Program-made: the position numbers and the translations under genes | Notes under the pieces: model-generated | Told to the model about the DNA's origin: nothing | Database searches by the model: none | The model's input: the letters and a program-made list of their open reading frames with translations, nothing else | Assembly (NCBI GenBank): GCA_031002005.1 | Contig: JARYHS010008074.1 | Span: 278,939,930-279,003,929 of the forward strand | Direction: 5' to 3' | Source of the DNA: Vandiemenella viatica | Lineage: Eukaryota > Arthropoda > Insecta > Orthoptera > Morabidae | DNA: 64,000 bases | Shown here: positions 32,531 to 44,135 of the stretch, piece after piece | Layout: each line of letters begins with the position of its first letter | Position numbering within the stretch: position 1 is the first letter of the stretch

Positions 32531-33925
32531 TTATAATAGGCCGAATAATTGGTCAAAATAGGACCTGGTGAATATGAAAGAGGCAGCGCGCAGATGTATC
32601 AGTAGAAAAAAGGAGACGCGCGGAGGTTTCAAGGCAACGTTAACAATGGTATAATAATGCACTGGGCGAGAGTGGGAACCAACAACCACAGTACGACCAA
32701 GTGATGTTTTAAGAAGAGAAGACAATGTTCAAGGGAATGACGAAAGGAGAGCGGAAATCTTGAATCCGCAGCTGGAAAATGTGAGCGAGGATTTCCATTA
32801 CCAGAGTAGACAACCAAGCAAAGATGATTACCTTGAATCGTGGAAGTGTTTACATCTAATTGATGATGGAAAGTGTGGGACCAATTCAACAAATAATGAG
32901 AGCAGGTGGGAGAGTAAAGAAATATCGAAGTTGACAAGAATCGACGTATGGGATGGTAACAACGCAGGAGGTATTGAAGAGAAAATAAGTCAATCAGAGG
33001 AGCGAAATGAGTTAGTAAAAGATAGGTTCGTAGAAGAAAAGTTGGACGAAAATTGCAGAGAACTGCCGTTAAATATCGACGAAAATAAAGGCATGAATAA
33101 ATTGTATCAAGCAGTGATAACGAAGAATATAAAGCTGAAAGCAGAGGAAGTGGAAGAGAAGAAAATGGGATAAGAATTTTTTTATTTATAAGATGCTACG
33201 ATGAGGAAGAAAATACTGATGGGTCACATAGCGGCGCATCAGGAAGTTTAGTAGAGGGTAGTTATGAAGAAGCGGATGTATCTGCGCGAGACGTTGATAC
33301 CAATGCCACAACTTACTTTAAATTCAACGAGAAGAAGGGTGAGAAAGGGGAATTAACTATTAATGCAAAATACGAGAGGGGATGGCTGACGTCGAGTCAA
33401 CATTAACAACTTAATAAAAGAATGTTTATCGGATCTGAGCAAGGATGGTCACACAAAGAAGTCATAAAGGATTTATTAAGAGAAGATACCTACGAAGCTG
33501 CAGAAGATTAAATACAACAACCATTAATTGATGTAAAAATATTTAATTTGAAATGCCAGCCAGTCGTATTTAACAGCGATTTCTCATGCATTATATGAGT
33601 ATGTGACCGAAAGGCACAAGGTAGCAGAAATGCCTGTAAATTATTTATAAATTATGGGAGCAACAGGAAATCTGAGAATATGTTTAAAAACTGAAATTTG
33701 ATTGGAGTTGGAGATAGAAGGTATTCAAATAGAACGTAAATGTATTATCATACCAGACTTAACAAAAATTACGTATTGAGAATGGATTTGCTGATAAAAT
33801 ATCAGGTCATTATTGACTGTGGGAGAGGAGAAATAAAGTTTGCTAAAGGTGGAAATGATCATATTGTGAAGTTTGAATAAGAAATAGTAAATGCTTCCGG
33901 AGTTTTTGGAGATTAAAAATTACAA

Positions 33926-34525
33926 ATGATGCAACAAATGTTTGCAGAAGATGAAGAATTTAACAGTGTTGAAATACTTGTAGAAGATTGTGAATTATCG
34001 AGTGAAGTTACTGTAAGTAGCAAGATAAATGACTTAAAAGACATTAAGCGGGAACAGAAGGAAGGATTGAAGTACATATTGAAAAATAATACAGACAGAT
34101 TCTCAGATTGTCCTGGTACCGTAAAGAATTTTTAATGCAAATTAAAAATAAAACCACATGTTCCGTTTTTCGTAAAGCCATTTGCTAAAAAAATGCTGTT
34201 GAACAAGAGATAAATAAAATGCTACAATGGGCAATTATCGAAAGACGTGAAAGTTCTTACAAGAATCCCTTGATTTTTGAGAGGAAGAAGGATGATTCTG
34301 TGAGGCTGGAGTTGGACGCAAGAACTTTGAATAAAATTGTGGGAAAGGAAACAGATAGTCCAAAAAACTTGGAAGAGATGTTCAAAAATTTCATGGAGTT
34401 CAATACAAGACAAGTCTCGATCTGACTGCTGGCTACTGGCAAATTGCTTTGGCAGAGGAATCACGAAAATATACTGCAATTCGGTATGGGGGCAAATGCT
34501 ATCAATGCCATGTTGTCCCAGTTTG
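33926..34525 (+). pseudogene. Ty3-type reverse transcriptase fragment
   Basis: LKYILKNNTDRFSDCPGTVK, then KMLQWAIIERRESSYKNPLI, RLELDARTLNKIV and LDLTAGYWQIAL (about 34415-34450, motif A with D) are standard Ty3-type RT landmarks. The YxDD box is missing because the sequence jumps to integrase. There are several frameshifts. Confidence 0.75.
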
Positions 34526-34599
34526 ATTGAACATGTCAGCAGAAAGCAAGTAGCCAAAAGATTAGATTTGCATAGCCCCTTAAATAAGCCTAGTGATGG

Positions 34600-35320
34600 A
34601 TTTATGTACTTTTTTGTAGCCACCGATATACGAATATTTTCAAAATTTGTAAGACTGTTTGCAATAAAGAAGGCTACTGGATGAGCATTTGTTAATAAAC
34701 TAGAAAGGGACTTCGTACTTTAAAAATGTGGGTCGACCGAAGGCTATTTTGTCAGACAGTGGAAGCCAGTTTGTGTAAAGACGATGGGCAATGTGTATGA
34801 ATCAAAATTATATACGACACATTAAGATATCAGCCTATCAACCAACCAGTAATCCGGCGGAACGCGTAATGAGAGAAATTATTTAGAACCTATTGCGGCC
34901 AGAAACACACTAAATGGATCCAATATGTGAAGGACTTAATATTTATTAATAGTATCCCAAGCTGAAGCACCGGATATACTCCCTTTCGAATTATGTTTGA
35001 TGAAGACCCTCCTAATATTTTAAAAGAAAATATGAAATTTTTTCCCATGGCTAGTGTTGACAGAGAAGATTTATTTACAAAGGTTAAAGAGAGGGTGAAG
35101 AAGAAGCCGGATGAGCGGAAGAGAAGGCACCATAAAGGAATAAAACTCTCCGAGTTCAATGTGGGAGATATGGTACTGGTGAGAACTCAAAAGAAATCTT
35201 GTGAGACAAACTCAGGAATTAAAATCTTTAAAAAAATTTATCATCGACCTTTTAGGGTTATCGCAAAACCAAACGTGAGCGCTGACCTATTGGCTTATCA
35301 TAAATCTAATAAAAAGTAGG
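34600..35320 (+). pseudogene. Ty3-type integrase fragment
   Basis: FSKFVRLFAIKKATG and GRPKAILSDSGSQFV (about 34735-34775, second catalytic Asp) followed by AYQPTSNPAERVMREI (catalytic Glu). The C-terminal piece at 34993-35319 includes the VGDMVLVRTQKK SH3-like motif and a HRPFRVI strand. Stops and frame changes separate the pieces. Confidence 0.75.
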
Positions 35321-35465
35321 ATGTAAGGATGTTGACTTAAGGATATGTAAAATGAAAAAAACAATGATTGTAAGAAATTAGATACTGTGTGAATTTTGAC
35401 CTGATTTAAAGCCAAGAGGACTGAAATGAACAGTGGATTTTTGTTTGTGTTCTTTTTATATAATA

Positions 35466-37717
35466 CTAGCTGTTACCCGCGACTTCGTACGCGTGGACTT
35501 GGAGTTTCAATTCCAGAATTGGATATAGAAAACTGTTAGTAACGTAAGATTTGTCCCAAACAACACCGAGTCGACATAATATGATGGAAAGCCATCATCC
35601 TATCATCTAATCTGTCTCATGAAGAGAATCAATTTACAACATATTTAAAAACAGAAAAGTAAGCGAAGGTGCGGGGAGGATGTGTGTGTGTGTGTGGAGG
35701 GGGGGGGGGGGGGTTAACTGATGGCAGCTTTATTTCAGCTTGGTTTTTTCTTCTTTATTCAACATGAGCATCTGAATCATATAATCTAATAGCAGCACAT
35801 TGTCTTCTAGACCTGCACCTTAGGCCAGGTTTACGTCCGTAAGGCATGTCAAAAAGGAAGACAAATTGGTGCCAGAAACTTTTATACAGACACAAATGAA
35901 TAGTACAGTGCAGAGCAAATTGACTTCTATACTAAATAATAAGTTTTGTTTCTTATCGAAATTTATTAATAAATCAAACACTAACAGATTGCGTGACTGA
36001 GCAACCAACGTAACATTACAGACTAACACACGAAACTGTCTGTATTTCATCATTCGATAAGTTCTTAAAATTTCGTGACTAAAACTGTTATTCATGACGA
36101 AAAAATGTCCTGTGTCCTTCCTACACTATTTCATTGTTAAATTCCATCAATATTGATATAGCCATTTAGTCGTCAAAACGTAACAAAAAGACAGAAACTT
36201 ACTTCCACATTTATAATATAATAGCTGGTACCCACAACTTCGTTCTTGATTGTAAAGTATTCATATTGACAGCTGTAGACATCTAACCACCATAGTGCAC
36301 GATGGGAGACTCGATACTATTACCACACACAAATACCAGTCTTCTGCGCTATGTAGTTCCGGCAGCAAGGTAAAATTTACGGATACACACAAGTCTTTGG
36401 ATGAAATACGAAAATATTCATGATCGACCAATTTCGAACACCATATCTCACACACTCCCACAGTTACCAAATTTCGGCCAACGTTGTGATCGATGGGTGA
36501 CTCTGTGTTACTACCACACAAAAACGCCGGTAATTTGCGATTGATAGTTTTCACTTAAAAGTGATACAACGTGACACATGCGTCTTTGGCAGAAATATGA
36601 AATTGCCGCAGGTCGACCATTTTATCCCCCATTTCTCCCACACCCCCATAACTACCGACATCTAACAACCATAGTGCACTACATGAGATACAATTCTACT
36701 ACCATACACAAACACCAATGTTCTATGCTATGTAGTTGTGGCAGAAAAGTGACATATGCGGAGACAGTCGAAATACGAAAATATCCTTGGTCGGCCACTT
36801 ACAACCACCATATCTACCACAGTATCACAGTTTCTGAAATTCGGCCGCTGTTGTGATCGAAAGGTGACTCTGTGCTACTACTACACACCAATGCCAGTTA
36901 TCTGTGATCTGCAGTTTTCGCTGAAAAGTGATACACCATGACACTTTTGTCTTTGGCAGAAGTATGAAATTGCCACAGGTCGATCACTTTCAACCCCCAT
37001 ATCTCCCACACCCCCATAGCTACCGACATCTAACAACCATAGTGCACTACATGACATACGATTCTACTACCAAACACAAACACCAATGCTCTATGCTATG
37101 TAGTTGTGGCAGAAAAGAGACATATGCGGAGAAAGTCGAAATACGAAAATATCCTTGGTCGGCCACTTACAACCACCATATCTACCACAGTACCACAGTT
37201 TCTGAAAATCGGCCGCTGTTGTGATCGAAAGGTGACTCTGTGCTACTACTACACACAAACACCAGTTATCTGCGATCTATAGTTTTCGCTGAAAAGTGAT
37301 ACACCATGACACTTTTGTCTTTGGCAGAAGTATGAAATTGCCACAGGTCGACCACTTTCAACCCCCATATCTCCCACACCCCCATAGCTACCGACATCTA
37401 ACAACCATAGTGCACGACAGGAAAGACGATTCTAGTACCACACACAAATACCAAAGGTCTATGTTATGTAGTTGTGGCAGGAAAGAGAAGTATACGGAGA
37501 TACGATTTTTTGGTCGAAATAGAAAACGCCCTGCACTGACCAACATTAATCATTATATCTCCCACATCCCCACAGCTATCGGCATTCGGCGAACGTTGTG
37601 CATGACAGGAAACTCCATGCTACTTCCACCAACAAACATCAGTGATCTGTGCAAGGTAGTGGTGGCTGAAAAGTGAAATATAGGAAAAAACACGTCTATT
37701 TTTATATATATATAAGA
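35466..37717 (-). mobile_element. Helitron(s) A, minus orientation, carrying 368-bp array
   Basis: The plus strand begins CTAGCTGTTACCCGCGACTT after an A, which is the inverse of a Helitron 3' end (...GCGGGTAACAGCTAG|T). It ends ...ATATATATAAGA before a T (37716-37717), the inverse of A|TCTTATATATAT. A second, imperfect 3'-end-like sequence (AGCTGGTACCCACAACTTCG) lies at 36223, so the stretch is either two abutting elements or one that extended past its own terminator. 35466-35800 matches the 3' part of the Helitron ending at 51388. No coding capacity. Confidence 0.75.
36245..37690. repeat. 368-bp tandem array, copy 1 (three units)
   Basis: The anchor GTCTTTGGC recurs at 36582, 36949 and 37317 (spacings 367, 368). 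Each unit is two related ~184-bp halves, each with a GAAAAGTGA start, a GGTCG[AG]CCACTT block, a CCATATCT block and a CTACTAC-ACACAAAC block. Partial, more diverged units flank the array. Confidence 0.9.
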
Positions 37718-38239
37718 TTAGCTGACCCGGCAATGCTACTCTATTGCTAGACTCGAGTACACATATAGATTAAATTTGTATTTAGTAAAAATTAGATATT
37801 TATGTGTACATTTTAATTATTGTTTCATTCAGTTTCAAGTTTATTGCAATGGTCTTAGATGTGCAATGTTTTGGTGTTTCCAATCAGCATAAATACAAAA
37901 AAAAATCTAAGTTTGTTTTGGAGATATAAGCTAAACAGAGAAAAGTTTCACGTGTACATCAGTCTTAAGAGGGGTGAAACGGGAGAGCGGGTGCAGTTTT
38001 GTAAGCTAGATATAAATATCATTTTAAATTCGACATGAAATAAAAAACTGTATATTTCAGTGTTGTCACAAAAACTTTAAAATAATTTTTAAAATTTTCG
38101 AATTTCTTGGTCAGCAATTTTCCGATCGTAATCTGTCTAGTGCTGTTTAACAGGAAATAATGTGTACTTTAATAATGGTGCTATCTACTTTGTCTAATTT
38201 CCCCAGCGTTTTCGAGATAATTCCAAAAAACTGTTTCCA

Positions 38240-39635
38240 AATGTAAATTTTTCTTAATTAGGGTGATAGGGAAAGTGGGTGGGTTTTGTAAACCAAAGAC
38301 AGACAGAAATTTTCTCTTTGCTTTAACTTATACATGTGCAAAGTCCCATCCACATTGAATAAGGTTAGTGTAAGGAACATTAAAAATTAAGGGAGGAGGG
38401 AATGAAGGGATGAGAGGTTGGGATTTGGGAACCAAATGTAGACAGTATTTTTCTTCTTGTTTTAAAGTACACATGTGTGAAATTCCATCGATATCGGATA
38501 CAAACTGTGAGTATGTATAAAGAACATTGGCAAAAAAATAAGGGGAAGGTAAAGGAGAAGGGGGTTTCGGTTCTTGCAATCTAAATATAGACCATATTTT
38601 TCTGTTTTATAGTTTGCGTGTACAACGTTCCATCGATATCATATAAAAACTGTGGGTATGTATATGAAATATTGACAAAAATTAGGGAGATGGGGTAAAG
38701 GGGGAGAGCAGTTGGTTGTTTAAAACCAAATGTAAACAGTATTTTTCTCCTTTTTTTATACAAATACAAAGTTCCATCAAAATCAGAGAAAAACTGTGGG
38801 TTTCAATAAAGATCACTGGAAATTAATAGGGGAGTGGTAAAGGGGGAGAGGATGGGAATGGGCTTTGGCAAACCGAAAGTAAATAGTATTTTTCTGTTTG
38901 TTTTAAAGTATACATGTGCAAACTTCTTTCAAAATCGGATAGGAACTGTAGCTTGACAATAATGAAGGGGTGGAAAACGGGGGAGGAGATGGGTTTTTGT
39001 AAAACTAATGTCTACAGAATTTTTGTATTTTTTTTTAAAGAAAAGTATACATGTGCAAAGTTCCATCGAAATCGGATGAAAAGTGTGGATTTATGTAAAA
39101 ATTAAGGGTTGGGAAGGGGGAGAGGGATTGGGTTTTTTTAAAACTAATGTCTACACTATTTTTCTATTTTTTTAAAAGTATATATGTGCGAAGTTCCATC
39201 GAAATTGGATGAAAATTGTGGGTTTGTGTAAAAATTAAAGGGGTGGGAAGGGTGAGAGGGGGTGTTTTTGGAAACCATATGTAGACAGTATTTTTCTGTT
39301 TATTTTAAGGTATATGTGTGTGCAAATTTACATCTAAATCGGATAATATTGGTGTTTTTTTTAAAATTATGGGGTGCAAGAGGGAAGAGGGGGTGGAAAA
39401 GGGGAGAAGGATTGGTTTTTGTAAAACAATTGTCTATATTACTTTTCTATTTTTTAAAGAAAGTATTCATGTGCAAAGCTCCATTTAAATCGAATGAAAA
39501 TGTGGGTTTAAGTAAAAATTAAGGGGGTGGGAAGGGGAAGAGGGTTTGTGTTTTTGGAAACCATATGAAGGCAGTATTTTTCTGTTTGTTGTAAAGTATA
39601 TGTGTCAATTTCCATCAAAATCCGATAAAATTTGT

Positions 39636-39672
<37 letters not shown>

Positions 39673-40040
39673 ATGGGGTGTAAGGGGGAAGAGGGAGTGG
39701 GATTGGGTTTTTATAAAACTAATGTCTATAGTATTTTTCTATTTTTTTAAAAAAGTATATGTGTGCAAAGTTCCATCAAAATTTGATAAAAAGTGTGGGT
39801 TTGTGTAAAAATTAAGGAGGTGGGAAGAGGAGAGGGGTTGTGTTTTTGTAAACCATATTTGGGCAGTATTTTTCTGTTTGTTTTAAAGTATACGTGTACA
39901 AATTTCCATCAAAATTGGATAAAATCTGTTGGTTTTTATAAATTATGGGGTGTTATGGGGAAGACGGGTTGGTTTTTTCGAAATTTTATTCCTTAGGCAC
40001 CATCTCCGACACGCTCTCGACAACTCACCAAAGTTTCACC
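38240..40040. repeat. ~140-bp minisatellite, about 13 units
   Basis: The anchor [AT]TA[CT]ATGTGCAAA followed by TTCCATC[GA]A[AT]ATCGGAT recurs about every 130-160 bases, at roughly 38332, 38471, 38615, 38758, 38911, 39048, 39181, 39311, 39464, 39597, 39757 and 39891. Read on the minus strand, the unit matches the 5' subterminal sequence of the Helitron at 50090 (TTTTCATCCGATCTCGATGA), which has it once. Confidence 0.85.
39637..39668. repeat. Poly-T run (32 T)
   Basis: An uninterrupted run of 32 T within one minisatellite unit. The length is likely to be variable or an assembly weak point. Confidence 0.95.
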
Positions 40041-40112
40041 GTAATCGGATGAATAGTTTAGGAGCACATAGAGGACATACAAACATACATACATTGATTT
40101 TTATATATAAGA

Positions 40113-40300
40113 TGCAGCAAGTGAGTGCGACACTGTTAATGTGAGTTTACCAATGGGATTTGAAGTATTACTTCATATTTCTGGACTGAAATGGACAATG
40201 ATTTTTACTAGTGTCTTAGCTAATGTTGTTTGGTGGTATACAGCAAGTGAGTTCGACAGTTTTAACGTGTCCCTGATAATTGTCATTTGAACTATGGTGT
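40113..40300 (+). repeat. Ty3-type element 3' region, resumed, with ~120-bp duplication
   Basis: CAGCAAGTGAGTGCGACA (about 40117) recurs as CAGCAAGTGAGTTCGACA (about 40242). GGACTGAAATGGACAATGAT (about 40182) matches AGGACTGAAATGAACAGTGG just before the Helitrons (about 35419). This shows that the sequence left of 35466 and right of 40112 was once continuous. Confidence 0.65.
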
Positions 40301-40325
40301 CACATTTGATGCGATTTAAAAAAAA

Positions 40326-40645
40326 ATGATTGGTGGGGGTCAGACAATGTATATGAACATTTTGACAAATAAGATTTGGGAATCTGTTATCAAAGAAGCG
40401 ATCGAAATTCGACTGGCCAACACATTCAACAGAGATAGTGGTCTATGTGTTAGTGAGGCATGGATACCAGCCTTGGCAAATATCCGCAGAGAACGTTGTA
40501 CTTCCGGTCAGCTGCCGCTGTAGAGGTCTCCATATTAGCTCGGGCCGGAACAATAACCATAGCCACGCCCACTGATAGCCAGCCGCCAGTTGGTTGCCTC
40601 ATAGTAAGCCATCACCGAGTCCACGTAGCCACCAGACGTGGACAT
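40326..40645 (+). pseudogene. Penelope-like element, C-terminal remnant
   Basis: WESVIKEAIEIRLANTFNRD followed by SGLCVSEAWIPAL is the end of the GIY-YIG-side region typical of Penelope-like proteins (REAIEIRL...NRDSGLxLSxAWxPAL). The reverse transcriptase is absent. 3' sequence of the element continues to about 40645 and resumes after about 42615. Confidence 0.6.
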
Positions 40646-40649
40646 GTAT

Positions 40650-42610
40650 AAAACTTCAAAATACACAGGAGCGAGACATGGGAACAAAAACTAGCTGAAG
40701 TGCAGAACAATAGTCGCGAGATGTGGGCTTTAACAAAAACCTTAAGAAGCTATCAGACCACTTCATGGCTGAAGAGGATTAGTATACGATGCAGAGGGCA
40801 AGGCGCAAGCACTTGCTGACACACTCGAGGTCCAATTCCAAATTAACATCATTGATGACGATGAGATCGACGACCACGAAGAGCTGGTTATTAATGAGGT
40901 CGACCACATACTTGCGACTGAGCCGCGGATTGAAGCGCACCTAACAAACACAGGGGAGATTGAGACCATTATTCGCAGACTGAAAGCAAAAAGGGCCTGC
41001 GGATGTGATCAATTGACCTCCTCACAAATTCTAAACCTGCCTCCACAAGCCATCAGACGACTAGAGAATATATTCAATGCTTGTCTTAGGCTTAGCTACT
41101 TTCCTGATACCTGGAAAACTGCCAAATAGTAGTAGCAATACCTAAACCAAGAAAAGACAAGACATTCCCTCAGAATTACAGACCAATCTCATTACTGCCG
41201 GTCATTGCCAAAGTGTATGAGCGGATAATTCTTGCCCGTCTCAACACTCACATTGTTAGAAATAACATAATCATTTTCCATCAATTCGGATTCAGAAAAG
41301 ATCACTCAACTGTACAACAATGTGCCAGGCTAGTGGAGCATATCTGCTCAGAAAAGCAGGCGGGAAACAGCACAGCAGCATTATTCTTAGACATAGAGAA
41401 GGCCTTCGATAAAGCGTGTCACGAAGGCCTAATCTATAAGTTACATAAATTCGAGGTTCCGATTACATAATTCACATAATCAGTTCTTATCTAGCCAACA
41501 GAAAATTTTTCATCAAACATGAAGGCGAGACAAGCACAGTAAGGCATATCGAAGCTGGAGTGCCACAGGGTAGTGTCTTAGCACCGATCTTATACTGCTT
41601 ATATGTCAATGATTTAATGATTTGCCGCAAATGGTGGGCAGCAATGCCAGCCTATATGCAGACGACACGGCACTTTACACCAGCCATATCAACTTAGAAT
41701 ATGCAGCAAGAATACTACAAAGGCATCTAGAGCTACTAACCCAATGGTGCAATTTATGGAAAATTAAAATCAATGCCACAAAAAGTCAAGCCACAATTTT
41801 CACCTCAAAATTAAAACTACCACGATACAAATTGCTCACGAGGGAGGCGACATAGATTGGAAAAACGAAATTAAGTACCTTGGACTGCGATTGGACAAAA
41901 ACCTGACGTGGAGGACCCACATAGATGAAGCAAAGAAAAGAGCCAAAGCCAAACTTACCAACCTCAACCCAATCCTTAGAGGAGAAGGTATAAGGACGGA
42001 AAGCAAAATACTCATCTATTGTGGCATTGTCCAAACGACATTCTTACACGGCTTCTAGCTATGGAGCATGGCTGCCGACTGTCACATCAAAAAGCTACAG
42101 GCAATCGAGAATAGCGCCCTACGCGCCATTGTTGGTGCACCACGTTACCTTCCAAATTGGAGAATCCGGCAGGACCTCCACTTCGACTCACTGACCACAA
42201 CTATAAAAAACGCATCAGATAGATTCTATTTCCGATGCGGAAACTCAAATTACTCCGAAATAGCTATCATTGGAAATATACCACCAGAAACTCTACCTCG
42301 TCGACACCCCAAACAAACCATAAACCGGCAATTCCATTTCTGACCACCATGCCCACCAATCCTCCATTAAATGTAAATAAGCACCTCAACTTCATTCTAG
42401 TCCCCTTGTAAATAATAAGCACCCTAAACATCATCCCCCACTAGAAATAAGTAGGAATAGGAATAGGCATAAGGAAATATAGCTGTTAGGTCCCCACAAA
42501 ACGTTACTTATAATCATACATCAAAAATAGATCTACACAAAAGGTTCAGATTATTTTATATATCTTAGGACATTTACAGTTACGTCAGATTCTCAACTTA
42601 GACATAAACA
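40650..42610 (+). mobile_element. Jockey-like LINE fragment inserted in the Penelope-like remnant
   Basis: A 5'-truncated non-LTR element in plus orientation containing only the RT region and 3' sequence. It lies between the two parts of a Penelope-like 3' region. Confidence 0.65.
40660..42343 (+). pseudogene. Jockey-clade reverse transcriptase (broken)
   Basis: Landmarks in order: VQNNSREMWALTKTLRS; KAKRACGCDQLT; PRKDKTFPQNYRPISLLPVI; HQFGFRKDHSTVQQ; ALFLDIEKAFDKACHEGL (motif A); GVPQGSVLAPILY in a shifted frame (about 41560-41590); YADDTALYT with YADD codons 41655-41666; and NATKSQATIFTSK. These match Jockey-clade RTs. At least six frame changes or stops. The endonuclease is absent because of 5' truncation. 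The downstream IENSALRAIVGAPRYLPN matches the region after the RT. Confidence 0.8.
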
Positions 42611-42614
42611 TTAG

Positions 42615-42900
42615 CCATAGGATTCCCTGGTGCTAAGGACGACATGCAGCTTGTGTCTGCGACAAATCACGGATGGATGGATGGAACCATCTCAGTATCT
42701 GTGGGTCAGCCGACCAGTGCAGATGTCTCTACACCTGAAGAAGAAGGCGGAGCTAGCCGTCGAAATATCGTGTTTTCACAACACAATCCGGCGGTACACC
42801 CGTGAAAACTGCATTGCAGTCATACGCTGGGAAAGTCTTCGTTCTTACAAATGAGTTGATGTTTGGAACATCTGACGTTGTAATATGGGAGCTGATGTGA
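42615..42900 (+). pseudogene. Penelope-like 3' region, resumed
   Basis: CCTGAAGAAGAAGGCGGAGC followed by CGTCGAAATATCG, and a frame ending AELAVEISCFHNTIRRYTRE, resemble the conserved 3' trailer often seen after Penelope-like elements in arthropods. It continues the remnant that starts at 40326. Confidence 0.45.
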
Positions 42901-43770
42901 TATTATCACTAACCCACCAAACATTTTGCTATTATTATCAATATTCAAGTATGTAATATTTATTAGATAGAAGTAACATAAATAATTGTGTTAATGTTTA
43001 TAAATTTGTTTGTAATATTGCTGGTTTTCACAGTATGTAGTTTTTGTAGTAACCGAGGTAGCATACTATTGTATTTACGTAATTATCTTTGACCCTGACC
43101 AGCACAACTGTTGGTTTAGGCGCCATCGTGTGATGTTGCGAAGAGGCGGCTGTATGCTAGGAGCACAGCCTCTAGAATGTACAGAAATGTAGTAGGTGTC
43201 TCAAGTGAATGATATTGATTAAAATCAATAATATCTCGTGCAGAACAATTTTTTATTTACATACTATATAAAAATACTTCTAATTTCCGAGCTGGCGGCT
43301 TGCAAGTGTTAAAAAGACGAGAACCTGGGTCGACCCCAAAATATAACACGCTTATTCTGTCAGGAGGTTAGCAGCTCACGATTGGAATTTTCTTATTGCA
43401 GTATAAGGCAAGAAGAATTTAATTATTGTGATCGTTTTGTGAGTTTGTGAACAGTTGTGGAAAATGTGTAAACAAAGTGAAAATAAGGGAAATAACAAAT
43501 TTTTGAGTTATCTTTATACTAACGATTGGTTATTCAATTTGAGGAGGAGTACATTAAGAAGTACGTCAATGGAAAATTTTATATGCGAGATGAATCACTG
43601 AAATGCCGGAAATGTGTGATGTGCCTGGAACGTGATCGAATTGAGACCATGCGGTTTTGTTCCAAAATTTAAGTTACAATTGAATTATATCAGAATTTCA
43701 TGTTAACCAAATAATTTATTTTCTTCGATTAAATTTTAAATCTCACTGAATCTCAAGATATTTTATTTAA
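42901..43770. other. Unassigned AT-rich region
   Basis: Nothing recognisable. It probably belongs in part to the 3' side of the Helitron remnant that follows on the minus strand. Confidence 0.4.
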
Positions 43771-43774
43771 ATTT

Positions 43775-44135
43775 CGATCATTGCACCACCAAACTGGTTT
43801 TGACTGTTGTGTCTTGCTTCGTTCGGTCTAATGCTACTAACGACTTTTTATGTACCATCGTACATTCATCCCAAACAATCAATTTGCAATGTTGCAGAAC
43901 TGCGGCCATCGCATAGTTCTTCGAAAGGTTGCATGTTGGTGTTTCATTGATCTGCATATTCAACGGCAACTAGACTGTTAAATGAGCTGTTTGACCGCTT
44001 TGCAACAACGTAGCTGCAGTTCCTGATGAAGCAAGTGCAAGTGCAATTTCATTCTGCGAGCGAATTGTTGCCAAAATCAATGGGATCCAAAGAGTTTTTT
44101 TCAGTTCCACCGGGAGCGTCCAAGAAGGGAATCCC
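43775..44135 (-). pseudogene. Helitron PIF1-like helicase, second part
   Basis: Minus strand: LDAPGGTEKN is a decayed Walker A (GGTGKT expected), followed by a SSG-T-AATLL segment and LPLNMQINETPTCNLSKNYA, then LIVWDECTMVHKKSLVALDR with Walker B (DE). This is the PIF1-like helicase of Helitron proteins, the domain missing from the element at 3456-8075. The upstream part is found at 47600-47800 after a LINE insertion. Confidence 0.8.

Larger units (their letters stand above)
31985..35465 (+). mobile_element. Decayed Ty3-type LTR retrotransposon
   Basis: Fragments in the order gag, long linker, RT, integrase identify a Ty3/gypsy-like gag-pol in plus orientation. Its 3' region is interrupted at 35465 by Helitrons and continues at 40113. 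Much of the RT C-terminus, RNase H and the integrase zinc finger are deleted between about 34525 and 34600. LTRs were not found. Confidence 0.7.
37718..40112 (-). mobile_element. Helitron B, minus orientation, with minisatellite
   Basis: The plus strand starts TTAGCTGACCCGGCAATGCT at 37718, the inverse of a 3' end ...CCGGGTCAGCTAA (CTRR with R=A,A). It ends ...TTTTTATATATAAGA (40112) before a T, the inverse of a TC 5' end. The left boundary abuts Helitron A with no intervening base. No coding capacity. Confidence 0.75.

Noticed and set aside
36245..40040. CRISPR-like arrays
   Set aside because: Units are 130-370 bp of contiguous repeat without spacers, inside Helitrons in a eukaryotic context.
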